A stretch of 64,000 nt of DNA, taken from assembly GCA_964613945.1 (NCBI GenBank), contig CAZTJC010000001.1, positions 186,001-250,000 of the forward strand. The letters run 5' to 3'. Both the position numbers and the translations under genes were made by a program. Each line of letters begins with the position of its first letter. Within the stretch, counting starts at the first letter, position 1. The DNA is from JAVVHH01 sp964613945. Its GTDB lineage: Bacteria > Pseudomonadota > Alphaproteobacteria > Acetobacterales > Acetobacteraceae. Of this stretch, positions 1-7,105 are shown piece after piece. Below the pieces are notes generated by a model, which was not told the origin of the DNA, ran no database searches, and saw only the letters and a program-made list of their open reading frames with translations.

Positions 1-381
1 ATTCGGGTCGATCGGCGCCAGGTAGGTATCGTTGCGGTGCCGGTAGCGCCCGCCGGCATTGGCCTGCCACACCTCAACCAGCGTGTGCGGCACCCCGCGC
101 CCGTTCTCGTCCATGACCCGGCCATGCACGATCGTGCGTTCCCCGATGGGTTCGCCGGTCTTGGCGTAGTTGAGGATCATGTCGTGATCGAGCGGTCCCA
201 ACTCCTCGGCCCCGAACACCGGGCCCGTCACTTCGGACAGCGAGTTCTGCAGGGACCACAGCGCCAGCTTCGGCGAGCGCAGCACGCTGGTCTTGTAGCC
301 GGGCGTGTAGGCAGGCGGCTGCAGCGCGCGGTCGCGCTGGAAGAACTCGCCGACAGGTCGTTCGGTGGGCGTCTTGCTCAT
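1..381 (-). CDS. pcaH: Protocatechuate 3,4-dioxygenase beta subunit (partial, C-terminus off window)
   Basis: Intradiol ring-cleavage dioxygenase beta chain, which opens protocatechuate to 3-carboxy-cis,cis-muconate. Only the first 127 codons lie in the window; the gene runs off the left edge. The translation begins MSKTPTERPVGEFFQRDRAL and continues with family landmarks such as LDHDMILNYAK, IGERTIVHGRVMDENGRG and LVEVWQANAGGRYRH, which lead into the iron-binding region. The ATG at 381 has a GAGGTGAG ribosome site just upstream. It follows quiC by 2 nt, so the two are almost certainly co-transcribed: QuiC makes protocatechuate and PcaH consumes it. The alpha subunit pcaG would be expected outside the window. 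Confidence 0.9.
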   Translation of the reverse strand, partial: MSKTPTERPVGEFFQRDRALQPPAYTPGYKTSVLRSPKLALWSLQNSLSEVTGPVFGAEELGPLDHDMILNYAKTGEPIGERTIVHGRVMDENGRGVPHTLVEVWQANAGGRYRHRNDTYLAPIDPN

Positions 382-383
382 AC

Positions 384-2246
384 TCACCTCGATGGCACAT
401 AGCGGCGGGCCTGGCCCGCCATACGGATCGCTGCATTGGCGGCGCCGAACCCGGCATAACCACCGCGCCGCTCCACGATCTCGAAGAAGAACCGGCCTTG
501 GAAATTCTCGGTATAGGCGTGCAGAAAGGTGCCGGCCTCCGCCTCGTCGTAGAGGATCCCCAGCGTCTCGAATGAGGTCAGCACGTCGTCGGGCAGCGAA
601 TACCGCGCGCCGATGTCCTCGTAGTAGTTGGGCGGGATCATCAGCATCGGTGCCCCCGCCGCACCGACGGCGGCGAGGCTGCGCGCGGCGTCATTCGTGG
701 CCAGTGCGACATGATGCACGCCGGCGCCGGCGAATGCCGAAACGAACCTGTTGGTGACCGTGTTCTGGGCGTCGGAGATGTTGAAGATGAGCCTGAGCGT
801 TCCGCTCGCATTGACCATGGCCCGGCTCTGGATCAGCCCGAACGGGTCCGGCAGGTCGAACACCGGCTGCGGCGCCAGTCCGAACAACGACCGCCAGAAC
901 AGCACATGCGTATCCAACTGCCAGGCCGGCAGCGCCAACGCCACGTGGTCGATCTCCGCGATCCCGACGGCGGCATCGCCATCGCCATCGCCGTCGCCGG
1001 TCAACTCGAAATCGGCGGCCCAGAAGTCCTGCCCGCGCCCGACGAGATAGATCAGCGTTCCATCCGGGCCACGCACCGCCGGGATCAATGCCTCCCCTGC
1101 TCCGGTCGGCTCCCGCCAATCGGGGATCAGCAACGCCCGCGCCCGCTCGACCACGCGGGCGGGATCGTCGACCCGCAGCGCCATGGCGCAGACCGAGGGG
1201 CCGTGGTGCTGGAAATGCTCGGACGCTGCGCTGTCCTGCTCGCTGTTGAGCACGAAGTTGACCGATCCCAACCGATACAGGTCGACGTCCTTGGTCCGAT
1301 GCCGCCCGGCCAGGGCGAAGCCGAGCCGCTTGAGCCAGTCCGCCAGCGCCTCCCGCGCCACCGGGTCAACGGCGAACTCCAAGAACTCGACCCCATCGAT
1401 GGCACCTGGTTCCGGCAGCACGCCGCCGGTCGCGTCCGACTCGGCCAGGATCAACGACCTGAGCCCGTCGCGGGCGATCATGCGCGAGGGTGCCGAGCGG
1501 AACTGGTCGTTGAACACTTCGAGCGATAGCGGCCCGGCATATCCGCTCGCCAGCACGGCGCGCAGGAAACCGTTCACGTCCAGGTCGCCCTGGCCCGGGA
1601 AATTGCGGAAGTGTCGGCTCCAGGACAGCACGTCCATGTCGCGCTTTGGCGCGTCGGCGAGCTGGCAGAAGAAGATGCGTTCGCCCGGCAGGTCGGCGAT
1701 GCCCGCCGGGTCATCGCGAAGCGCCAGCGTATGAAAGCTGTCCACGATCAGGCCCAGCGCGGGGTGGTCCGCTTGTTCGACGATGCGCCAGGCATGTCGC
1801 CAGAGCCGGATGTGGCGGCCCCAGGACAGCGCCTCGAAGCCCACGCGCAGCCCGCGCTTGGCGGCGCGCTCGGCCATCTCGCGCAAATCCGCCGCCGCAC
1901 GCGCATCGTCGTCCAGCGTCGCCGGCTGCGTGTTGCTGCACACCAGCACCAACTCGATACCCAGTTCCTGCATCACGTCGAACTTGCGCTCGGCGCGGTC
2001 CATGTTGCGCGCCCGCTGCAGGTCCGGCATCGCCTCGAAGTCGCGGAATGGCTGGTATAGGTCGAGCGCGATGCCGAGGTCCTCGGCCATCGTGCGCAGA
2101 TCCGCCGTCGTGCCGTCGAAGCCGAGCAGGTCGGCCTCCATGATCTCGACCGCGTCGAAGCCGACCAGCGCGGCCGCCTCGAGCTTGTCCGCCAGCGTTC
2201 CGCTCAGCGCCACCGTCGCGATCGCCTTGCGCCGCATTCCAGCCAT
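384..2246 (-). CDS. quiC: 3-dehydroshikimate dehydratase fused to HPPD/VOC-like domain (QuiC type)
   Basis: Converts 3-dehydroshikimate to protocatechuate. The 620-residue protein has two halves. Residues 1-260 form a xylose-isomerase-like TIM barrel with the metal ligands E138 (GFEALSWGRH), D169 (LIVDSFHT), Q195 (FCQLADAP) and E243 (SLEVFNDQF). These are at a constant +4 offset from the ligands I recall for Pseudomonas QuiC. Residues 285-620 form a double VOC fold like 4-hydroxyphenylpyruvate dioxygenase, with H434 (IDHVALAL), H512 (GVHHVALA) and E589 (FFFEIVERRGG) as the likely iron triad. The domains are joined by a Gly-Asp repeat at about residues 417-424. It lies 12 nt after aroQ, with a GAGAGG site before its ATG. 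Confidence 0.92.
   Translation of the reverse strand: MAGMRRKAIATVALSGTLADKLEAAALVGFDAVEIMEADLLGFDGTTADLRTMAEDLGIALDLYQPFRDFEAMPDLQRARNMDRAERKFDVMQELGIELVLVCSNTQPATLDDDARAAADLREMAERAAKRGLRVGFEALSWGRHIRLWRHAWRIVEQADHPALGLIVDSFHTLALRDDPAGIADLPGERIFFCQLADAPKRDMDVLSWSRHFRNFPGQGDLDVNGFLRAVLASGYAGPLSLEVFNDQFRSAPSRMIARDGLRSLILAESDATGGVLPEPGAIDGVEFLEFAVDPVAREALADWLKRLGFALAGRHRTKDVDLYRLGSVNFVLNSEQDSAASEHFQHHGPSVCAMALRVDDPARVVERARALLIPDWREPTGAGEALIPAVRGPDGTLIYLVGRGQDFWAADFELTGDGDGDGDAAVGIAEIDHVALALPAWQLDTHVLFWRSLFGLAPQPVFDLPDPFGLIQSRAMVNASGTLRLIFNISDAQNTVTNRFVSAFAGAGVHHVALATNDAARSLAAVGAAGAPMLMIPPNYYEDIGARYSLPDDVLTSFETLGILYDEAEAGTFLHAYTENFQGRFFFEIVERRGGYAGFGAANAAIRMAGQARRYVPSR
975..998. repeat. Four-copy 6-bp tandem repeat inside quiC
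   Basis: Four consecutive hexamers (ATCGCC three times, then GTCGCC). On the minus strand they encode a Gly-Asp run in the linker between VOC halves of QuiC. Copy-number change by slippage would keep the reading frame. Confidence 0.9.
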
Positions 2247-2258
2247 TCGACCTCTCCG

Positions 2259-2699
2259 TCAGCCCGCCGCCGTCAGAACATCGATCCGGCGCAGTGCCAA
2301 CGTATAGCCCTGTGTTCCGAGCCCGGCGATCACCCCGTCGGCTCGCATCGACACAAAGGAATGATGCCGAAAGGCTTCCCGCTTGTGGCTGTTGGCGATG
2401 TGCACCTCGATCACCGGACCGTCGAAGGCCGACAGCGCATCAAGCAGCGCGACCGAGGTGAAGGTGAGAGCGGCCGGGTTGATGACGATGCCGACGGCGC
2501 CGTCGCGCGCCTCGTGGATCCAATCGATCAGTTGGTACTCACGGTTGCTTTGATGAAAGCGCAGCGCCAGGCCCAACTCGCCGGCCAGCGTGCCGCAGTC
2601 GCGTTCCACGTCGGCAAGGGTCTCGTGCCCGTAAATCTCGGGTTGCCGGGTGCCCAGGAGGTTCAGGTTCGGACCGTTCAGCACATAGACGAGCCGCAT
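2259..2699 (-). CDS. aroQ: Type II 3-dehydroquinate dehydratase
   Basis: Dehydrates 3-dehydroquinate to 3-dehydroshikimate, the step before QuiC; in this context it is probably the catabolic QuiB role. 146 residues, normal for the dodecameric type II family. Visible: VLNGPNLNLLGTRQPEIYG with R18 and catalytic Y23, substrate-loop N74, and E98-V-H100. The motif usually read as N-x-G-x-x-THTS is here NPAALTFTS, so the substrate-contacting His is Phe at residue 80. I chose the ATG at 2699 because GGGAG lies 8 nt before it; an upstream in-frame ATG at 2714 has a weaker site and would add MGADG. First gene of the minus-strand aroQ-quiC-pcaH unit. Confidence 0.9.
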   Translation of the reverse strand: MRLVYVLNGPNLNLLGTRQPEIYGHETLADVERDCGTLAGELGLALRFHQSNREYQLIDWIHEARDGAVGIVINPAALTFTSVALLDALSAFDGPVIEVHIANSHKREAFRHHSFVSMRADGVIAGLGTQGYTLALRRIDVLTAAG

Positions 2700-2771
2700 C
2701 CCGTCTGCTCCCATCGTGTTCTCGTTTTATGTTCTCGCCGGACCGGCCGCGACCACGTTGACGGAATTTGT

Positions 2772-2787
2772 AAGTAAGCGCTTACTT
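2772..2787. promoter_or_regulatory. Perfect 16-bp palindrome, probable TetR operator
   Basis: AAGTAAGCGCTTACTT is a perfect inverted repeat, AT-rich against its surroundings. It lies 28 nt upstream of the TetR-family start codon and about 70 nt upstream of aroQ, in the only intergenic gap of this divergent pair. Size and symmetry suit a TetR dimer. That it controls both directions is inference. Confidence 0.7.
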
Positions 2788-2815
2788 TGAGTCAAGCAGC
2801 TCGATCAAGGCTCCC

Positions 2816-3493
2816 ATGTCGGAAACCAGCCACAAGAAGCGCGATCCCGAAGCCACGAAGCGCCGCATCCTCGACGTCGCTGAGCAGGAGTTCGCCGCCA
2901 ACGGCCTGTCTGGTGCCCGGGTCGAGGCGATCGCGAAGCGCACCAGCACCAACGTGCGGATGATCTACCATTATTTCGGCAACAAGACCGGGCTCTACTG
3001 CGCCGTCATCGAACGGGCCTATGGGTGCATGCGCGCCGCCGAGCAGGAGTTGATCCTCGAGACGCTCGCGCCGGCCGATGCCATCCAGCGCCTCACCGAA
3101 TTTACCTTCGACTACCAGGCCGCGCATCCCGAATTCGTCCGCCTCGTCGCCATCGAGAACATCCACCAAGCCGAGCATCTACGCCGGTTGCCACCGATCC
3201 AGGCTCTCAACGAATCCGTCATCGCCACGATCGCGACCATCCTCGAGCGCGGCAAGCGCGACGGGGTGTTCCGTGCCGATGCCGAACCGATCGGGGTGCA
3301 CCTGCTCATCACCGCGCTGTGCTTCTTCCGCGTCGCCAACCGCTACACGCTGCGCACCGTCTTCCGTACCGACCCACTCGATCCGTCGTTGCAGCACAGC
3401 CATCGCCGCATGCTGGTGGATGCGGTGCTGGGCTATCTCGGCTCCGGCGCCGTTCCGGTGCTACAAGCCGCTTCACTCAACAAGGATATCTGA
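2816..3493 (+). CDS. TetR/AcrR family transcriptional regulator
   Basis: One-component repressor of 225 residues. The N-terminal helix-turn-helix (about residues 14-60) reads KRRILDVAEQEFAANGLSGA then VEAIAKRTSTNVRMIYHYFG, a classic TetR DNA-binding domain. The remaining helical part (about 75-210) should bind a ligand and dimerise. It is transcribed away from aroQ-quiC-pcaH, with a perfect palindrome in the shared promoter, so autoregulation plus control of the protocatechuate-forming operon is the simplest reading. The inducer might be quinate, shikimate or an intermediate (inference). It ends 2 nt before the next gene. Confidence 0.9.
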   Translation: MSETSHKKRDPEATKRRILDVAEQEFAANGLSGARVEAIAKRTSTNVRMIYHYFGNKTGLYCAVIERAYGCMRAAEQELILETLAPADAIQRLTEFTFDYQAAHPEFVRLVAIENIHQAEHLRRLPPIQALNESVIATIATILERGKRDGVFRADAEPIGVHLLITALCFFRVANRYTLRTVFRTDPLDPSLQHSHRRMLVDAVLGYLGSGAVPVLQAASLNKDI

Positions 3494-3495
3494 CG

Positions 3496-3936
3496 ATGCC
3501 CCAAAAACCGGTCATGACGCTCGACGCCGCCAGCAAGATCGTCGAGGCCGCGCTGGCCGCCGGCCGCGAGCACGGCTTCCTGCCGCTCACCGTCGCCGTG
3601 CTCGATGCCGGCGGTCACCTTGTCGCCTTCAAGCGCGAGGACGGCTCCGGCATTCTCCGTTTCGACATCGCGTTTGGAAAGGCCTGGGGCGCGCTGGGCA
3701 TGGGCTTCGGCTCGCGCGAGCTGTTCAACCGCACCCAAGCCAACCCGACTTTCATGGGCGCACTCAGCGCCGTGGCCGCCGGCCGGCTGGTGCCCGTTCC
3801 GAGCGGCGTGCTCATCGTCGAAGAGGGTCACGTGATCGGTGCGGTCGGCATTTCCGGCGACAACTCCGACAATGACGAGAAATGCGCTCTCGCCGGCGTC
3901 GCCGCGATCGGCCTCGAGGCCAAGACCGGTCTCTAA
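3496..3936 (+). CDS. HbpS/GlcG-like heme-degrading-type protein
   Basis: 146-residue single-domain protein of the GlcG/HbpS family (PF03928). Typical features are the N-terminal LDAASKIVEAALAAGREHGF helix, the LTVAVLDAGGHLVAFKRED strand-turn, a PVPSGVLIVEEGHVIGAVGI core and the NSDNDEKCALAGVAAI end. Some members bind heme or act as sensory partners; others sit in glycolate or aromatic catabolic loci with no defined role. The ATG is 2 nt after the TetR stop, so the genes are co-transcribed. It could assist a catabolic enzyme or sense redox state. The family call is firm, the function open. Confidence 0.85.
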   Translation: MPQKPVMTLDAASKIVEAALAAGREHGFLPLTVAVLDAGGHLVAFKREDGSGILRFDIAFGKAWGALGMGFGSRELFNRTQANPTFMGALSAVAAGRLVPVPSGVLIVEEGHVIGAVGISGDNSDNDEKCALAGVAAIGLEAKTGL

Positions 3937-4671
3937 GTGAGCGAGGCGTCGCTCTACCCGGCGGTCAAGCGCTTCCTCGAAAGCCAAGGCTACGAGGTCA
4001 AGGGCGAGATTGCCGGGTGCGACGTCGTCGGCATACGGGCCGGCGCGAACGACATCGTCGGCCACAAGCCGGGCGCACCCGCCCGGCTTGTGATCGCCGA
4101 GATGAAGCTGGCCTTCAATCTCGAACTCCTGCTGCAAGCCGTCGAGCGCATGGGCGCAGCCGACGAGATCTGGCTCGCCGTCACTGCGACCCGACGCGGC
4201 CGAGACCGCGACTCGCGCGCCCGCAGGCTTTGCCGCCTGTTGGGTTTCGGCCTCCTCGCCATCCACCCACGCCATCACGTCGAGATCCTCGCCGAACCCG
4301 CGCCATACCAGCCTCGCCGTGACGCCAGAGCCCGGCGCAAGATCGTCGCCGAACACGCGGCCCGGCAAGGTGACCCTTCCCCCGGCGGCACTGGCGGCGT
4401 CCCGGTGATGACCGCCTATCGACAGGAAGCATTGCGATGCGCGGCACGGCTGCAGCCAGGCCCGCTCCGCCCGCGCGACCTACGCCCCGACGCGCCGCGC
4501 GCCGCCGCGATACTACATCGAAACGTTTATGGCTGGTTCGCCCGCGTCACTCGCGGCGTTTACGCGTTGACGGCCAGTGGCGAGGCGGCACTGCGGCACT
4601 GGTCCCCGCCCGATCCGGTCATGGTAGACGGGCCGCCCAGCCCGTCCCCCGACGAGCCAGGCGGCCGATAG
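3937..4671 (+). CDS. DUF2161 family protein (PD-(D/E)XK-like fold)
   Basis: 244 residues from a GTG that abuts the preceding TAA. The first 120 residues match DUF2161: SLYPAVKRFLESQGYEVKGE, then DVVGIRAG, then RLVIAEMKLAFNLELLLQAV. The E-x-K in IAEMKL resembles the catalytic E-x-K of restriction-like nucleases, which is why the family is often placed with PD-(D/E)XK folds. The C-terminal part (about 155-230) looks like a small winged-helix (LRPRDLRPDAP, YGWFARVTRGVYALTASGEAAL). It may act on DNA, but no substrate is known to me. Third gene of the TetR unit; its link to aromatic catabolism may be only positional. Confidence 0.75.
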   Translation: MSEASLYPAVKRFLESQGYEVKGEIAGCDVVGIRAGANDIVGHKPGAPARLVIAEMKLAFNLELLLQAVERMGAADEIWLAVTATRRGRDRDSRARRLCRLLGFGLLAIHPRHHVEILAEPAPYQPRRDARARRKIVAEHAARQGDPSPGGTGGVPVMTAYRQEALRCAARLQPGPLRPRDLRPDAPRAAAILHRNVYGWFARVTRGVYALTASGEAALRHWSPPDPVMVDGPPSPSPDEPGGR

Positions 4672-4773
4672 CGTCACGCGACCGCATGAGGCCCCACCGC
4701 CATCGCCGTAGGATGGAGACTACAAGCTAGGCAGTGAGCTTACATTACAACACAACCAAAAGTTGCACAATAA
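4672..4773. other. Convergent intergenic gap
   Basis: About 100 bp between the convergent DUF2161 gene and the FAD oxidoreductase gene. It is more AT-rich than the surroundings from about 4715 on. I see no convincing hairpin-plus-T-tract terminator and no ORF worth calling. Confidence 0.6.
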
Positions 4774-5913
4774 TTACGTGAGATCATTCCGTCCGGCAAC
4801 GATGTCGACGACAAGGCGTCCGATCGCTAGCGACGACGTCAACCCCGGGCTTTCGATCCCAAACAGGTTCACCAAACCGCCCAACCCGTGTTCTCCCGGT
4901 CCGGAAACCCGGAAATCCGCCGCCGGAGCACTTGGGGCACTGATCTTTGGCCGTATGCCCGCATAACCCGGTGACAGCGCACCGTCCGCCAGCGCCGGCC
5001 AATACCGCCGGATCGCCGCATAGAAGCCGTCGGCCCGGCCGATATCGACGTCGTACGCTTCCGACTCGACCCATTCGGTGTCCGGTCCGAATCGTGCCTG
5101 CCCGCCCAGATCCAGCGTCAGATGGACCCCCAGCCCGGCTTTTTCCGGCACCGGATAGATCAGCCGTGAGAACGGCGCCCGCCCTGCCAGCGAGTAGTAG
5201 CTGCCTTTGCACAGATAGCCGGTCGGGATCGTGTCGGCCGCCAGACCGTCGATCGTCTGCGCGACCGCCGGCGCCGCCAGGCCGGCCGCGTTGACCAACA
5301 CGTCGCAGCCCAGCGTCATCGGTTCGGCCCCACCGACCTCCACGATGAAGCCGCCCTCCCGCGCCACCACGCCGAGCACCGGTGCATGCACCACCACCGC
5401 CCCGCCGGCATTCTCGATGTCGCCCTGCAGCGCCAGCATCAAGCCGTGACTGTCGACAATGCCGGTGCTCGGCGACAGTAGCGCACCGGCGGCACGCAAT
5501 GCCGGCTCCAGCGCCTGGGCCGCATCGCCCGACAACATCTCCATATCGTCGACCCCGTTGGCCGCCGCCTTGGCACGGATCTCGTCCAGCACCGGCACTT
5601 CCGCCGGGTCGGAGGCGACGATCAGCTTGCCCAGACGCCGATGCTCGATGCCCCGTGCGGCGCAGTATTCGTAGAGCATCGCCTTGCCCTCGACGCATAG
5701 TCGCGCTTTCAGGCTTCCTGCCGGGTAGTAGATGCCGGCATGGATGACTTCGGAATTACGCGACGATACCCCCGTGCCGATCGCCTCCGCGCCATCCAGG
5801 ACCAGCACGTCGCGCCCGGCGAGCGCCAGGGCTCGCCCGACCGCCAATCCGACCACGCCAGCGCCGATCACGATGCATCCGACACGCTCTATCAAAGTTG
5901 GGCCATCAGGCAT
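4774..5913 (-). CDS. FAD-dependent oxidoreductase, L-2-hydroxyglutarate oxidase-like
   Basis: 379-residue DAO-superfamily flavoprotein. The N-terminal Rossmann motif is CIVIGAGVVGLAVGRALALA, with the FAD acidic residue in VLVLDGAEAIG. The stretch SSRNSEVIHAGIYYPAGSLK is the hallmark of the L-2-hydroxyglutarate dehydrogenase/oxidase (LhgO/YgaF) group. Near the C-terminus ALSPGYAGIRPKI and GLVNLFGIESPGLTSSLAIG fit the substrate lid and flavin-binding end. The likely role is oxidation of a 2-hydroxy acid to the 2-oxo acid, possibly metabolite repair; exact substrate unproven. Its 5' end overlaps the glycosyltransferase gene by 8 nt, so translation is probably coupled. Confidence 0.85.
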   Translation of the reverse strand: MPDGPTLIERVGCIVIGAGVVGLAVGRALALAGRDVLVLDGAEAIGTGVSSRNSEVIHAGIYYPAGSLKARLCVEGKAMLYEYCAARGIEHRRLGKLIVASDPAEVPVLDEIRAKAAANGVDDMEMLSGDAAQALEPALRAAGALLSPSTGIVDSHGLMLALQGDIENAGGAVVVHAPVLGVVAREGGFIVEVGGAEPMTLGCDVLVNAAGLAAPAVAQTIDGLAADTIPTGYLCKGSYYSLAGRAPFSRLIYPVPEKAGLGVHLTLDLGGQARFGPDTEWVESEAYDVDIGRADGFYAAIRRYWPALADGALSPGYAGIRPKISAPSAPAADFRVSGPGEHGLGGLVNLFGIESPGLTSSLAIGRLVVDIVAGRNDLT

Positions 5914-7105
5914 GTATCCGATTTTCGTCTTCTCGATCGCTACTCACCCCGACGGTGCGGATCAACGGCGGGTGCAGCACGTGGGCATTGAGCCGCTCCG
6001 GCCGCCGGACCACGGCCGAGACCCGATCCAGCCACGGCCCGGCGTGACTGGGCCGCGGCAGGCCGGCGATCGCCGCCGGGCTGAGCCCATAGGCGAGGAG
6101 CCGCCAATCGACGTCCTCGCCGAAGCCGTCCTCCGCCACCCAATCGAGCAGCTTGCGGGCACCGGCCCGGCTCAGGATGTAACCATCGCCGCCCGGCGCG
6201 TTGTCCTCGGCTGGAAAGGCGTGCATCGCCGCCTCCAGCGTCCGCGTGGTAAAACCGGCCGTCTCCGCAGGCACCAGCTGCGGTGCGATACGGTCGTTGA
6301 CGAACACCAGGTCGAACCTCTCCGGTAACCCCAATGCGTCAAGCCCGGCCGGCAGGTCCAACAGCGGGATCACGTCATCCTCGACGATCAGGCAATTGGC
6401 GTCGTCTCGGTGCAGCATTGCTTCCCAGGCTCCGGCATGGCTGAGGAAGCACCCCAGCGTTCCCCGCATCTGCGGGTCGCCGCGGAGGCGCTGCACCGCC
6501 GCCGCCGGCAGTCGTCGCCCCTCGACCCCGGCGCTGCGGTGCAGCGGCGGGGCGGACCCGGCGAACTGCCGCCGCAACTCGGCTTTACGCTCCGGATTGC
6601 GATCCAAGTTCACGAATGAGATCGAATACTGCCCCTTCTCCCGCTCGCCTCTCCTGTCAGCGGGGAAGAATTCCAGAAGCGAAGCCAACCGGAGATACAT
6701 CTGCGCGGTGTCCCGCTTGAAGCCCAACCCGGCGGCGTCGTACGCTGCTGCCGCGCCGGTCCAGTCCCGCCGCTGCGACGCAACGTCGCCCAATATCGTC
6801 AGAACGGCCAAGTCGCCCGGGCGCTGCGCCAGCACCGCCCGCGCCCGGCGATCCAGCACCTCCAGATCCTCGCCATGGTATGCGTAGAGCGCCGAGTAGT
6901 GCGTGACCCACTCGTCGTCCGGCAGGGACGCCGCCGCGCGCCGGAACGCCGGGTCGCTTTCCGGGTAGTGCCAGCCCGCCTTCAGGTCCCGTTTCAGCTC
7001 GAGGGCCACCCGCCAGTCGTCAGGCCGCTCCGCCAACATCGCCCGCCATATCGAGACGGCCTGCGTGAAATCTCCCGCTGCGCGCGCTGCCAGCGCCTCG
7101 TTCAC
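5906..7105 (-). CDS. Family 25 glycosyltransferase with helical N-terminal extension
   Basis: 399 residues. The C-terminal two thirds carries the LPS glycosyltransferase family 25 pattern: YSISFVNLDRNPERK, TLGCFLSHAGAWEAML, and the metal/nucleotide motif LIVEDDVIPLLDL. Residues 1-140 are Ala/Arg-rich helices reminiscent of TPR repeats (ARAAGDFTQAVSIWRAMLAE, GDVASQRRDWTGAAAAYDAA). It probably transfers a sugar to LPS or a surface glycan. It sits between a photolyase and an oxidoreductase with 4- and 8-nt overlaps rather than in a polysaccharide locus, which is odd. Acceptor and donor cannot be read from sequence. Confidence 0.8.
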   Translation of the reverse strand: MNEALAARAAGDFTQAVSIWRAMLAERPDDWRVALELKRDLKAGWHYPESDPAFRRAAASLPDDEWVTHYSALYAYHGEDLEVLDRRARAVLAQRPGDLAVLTILGDVASQRRDWTGAAAAYDAAGLGFKRDTAQMYLRLASLLEFFPADRRGEREKGQYSISFVNLDRNPERKAELRRQFAGSAPPLHRSAGVEGRRLPAAAVQRLRGDPQMRGTLGCFLSHAGAWEAMLHRDDANCLIVEDDVIPLLDLPAGLDALGLPERFDLVFVNDRIAPQLVPAETAGFTTRTLEAAMHAFPAEDNAPGGDGYILSRAGARKLLDWVAEDGFGEDVDWRLLAYGLSPAAIAGLPRPSHAGPWLDRVSAVVRRPERLNAHVLHPPLIRTVGVSSDREDENRIHA

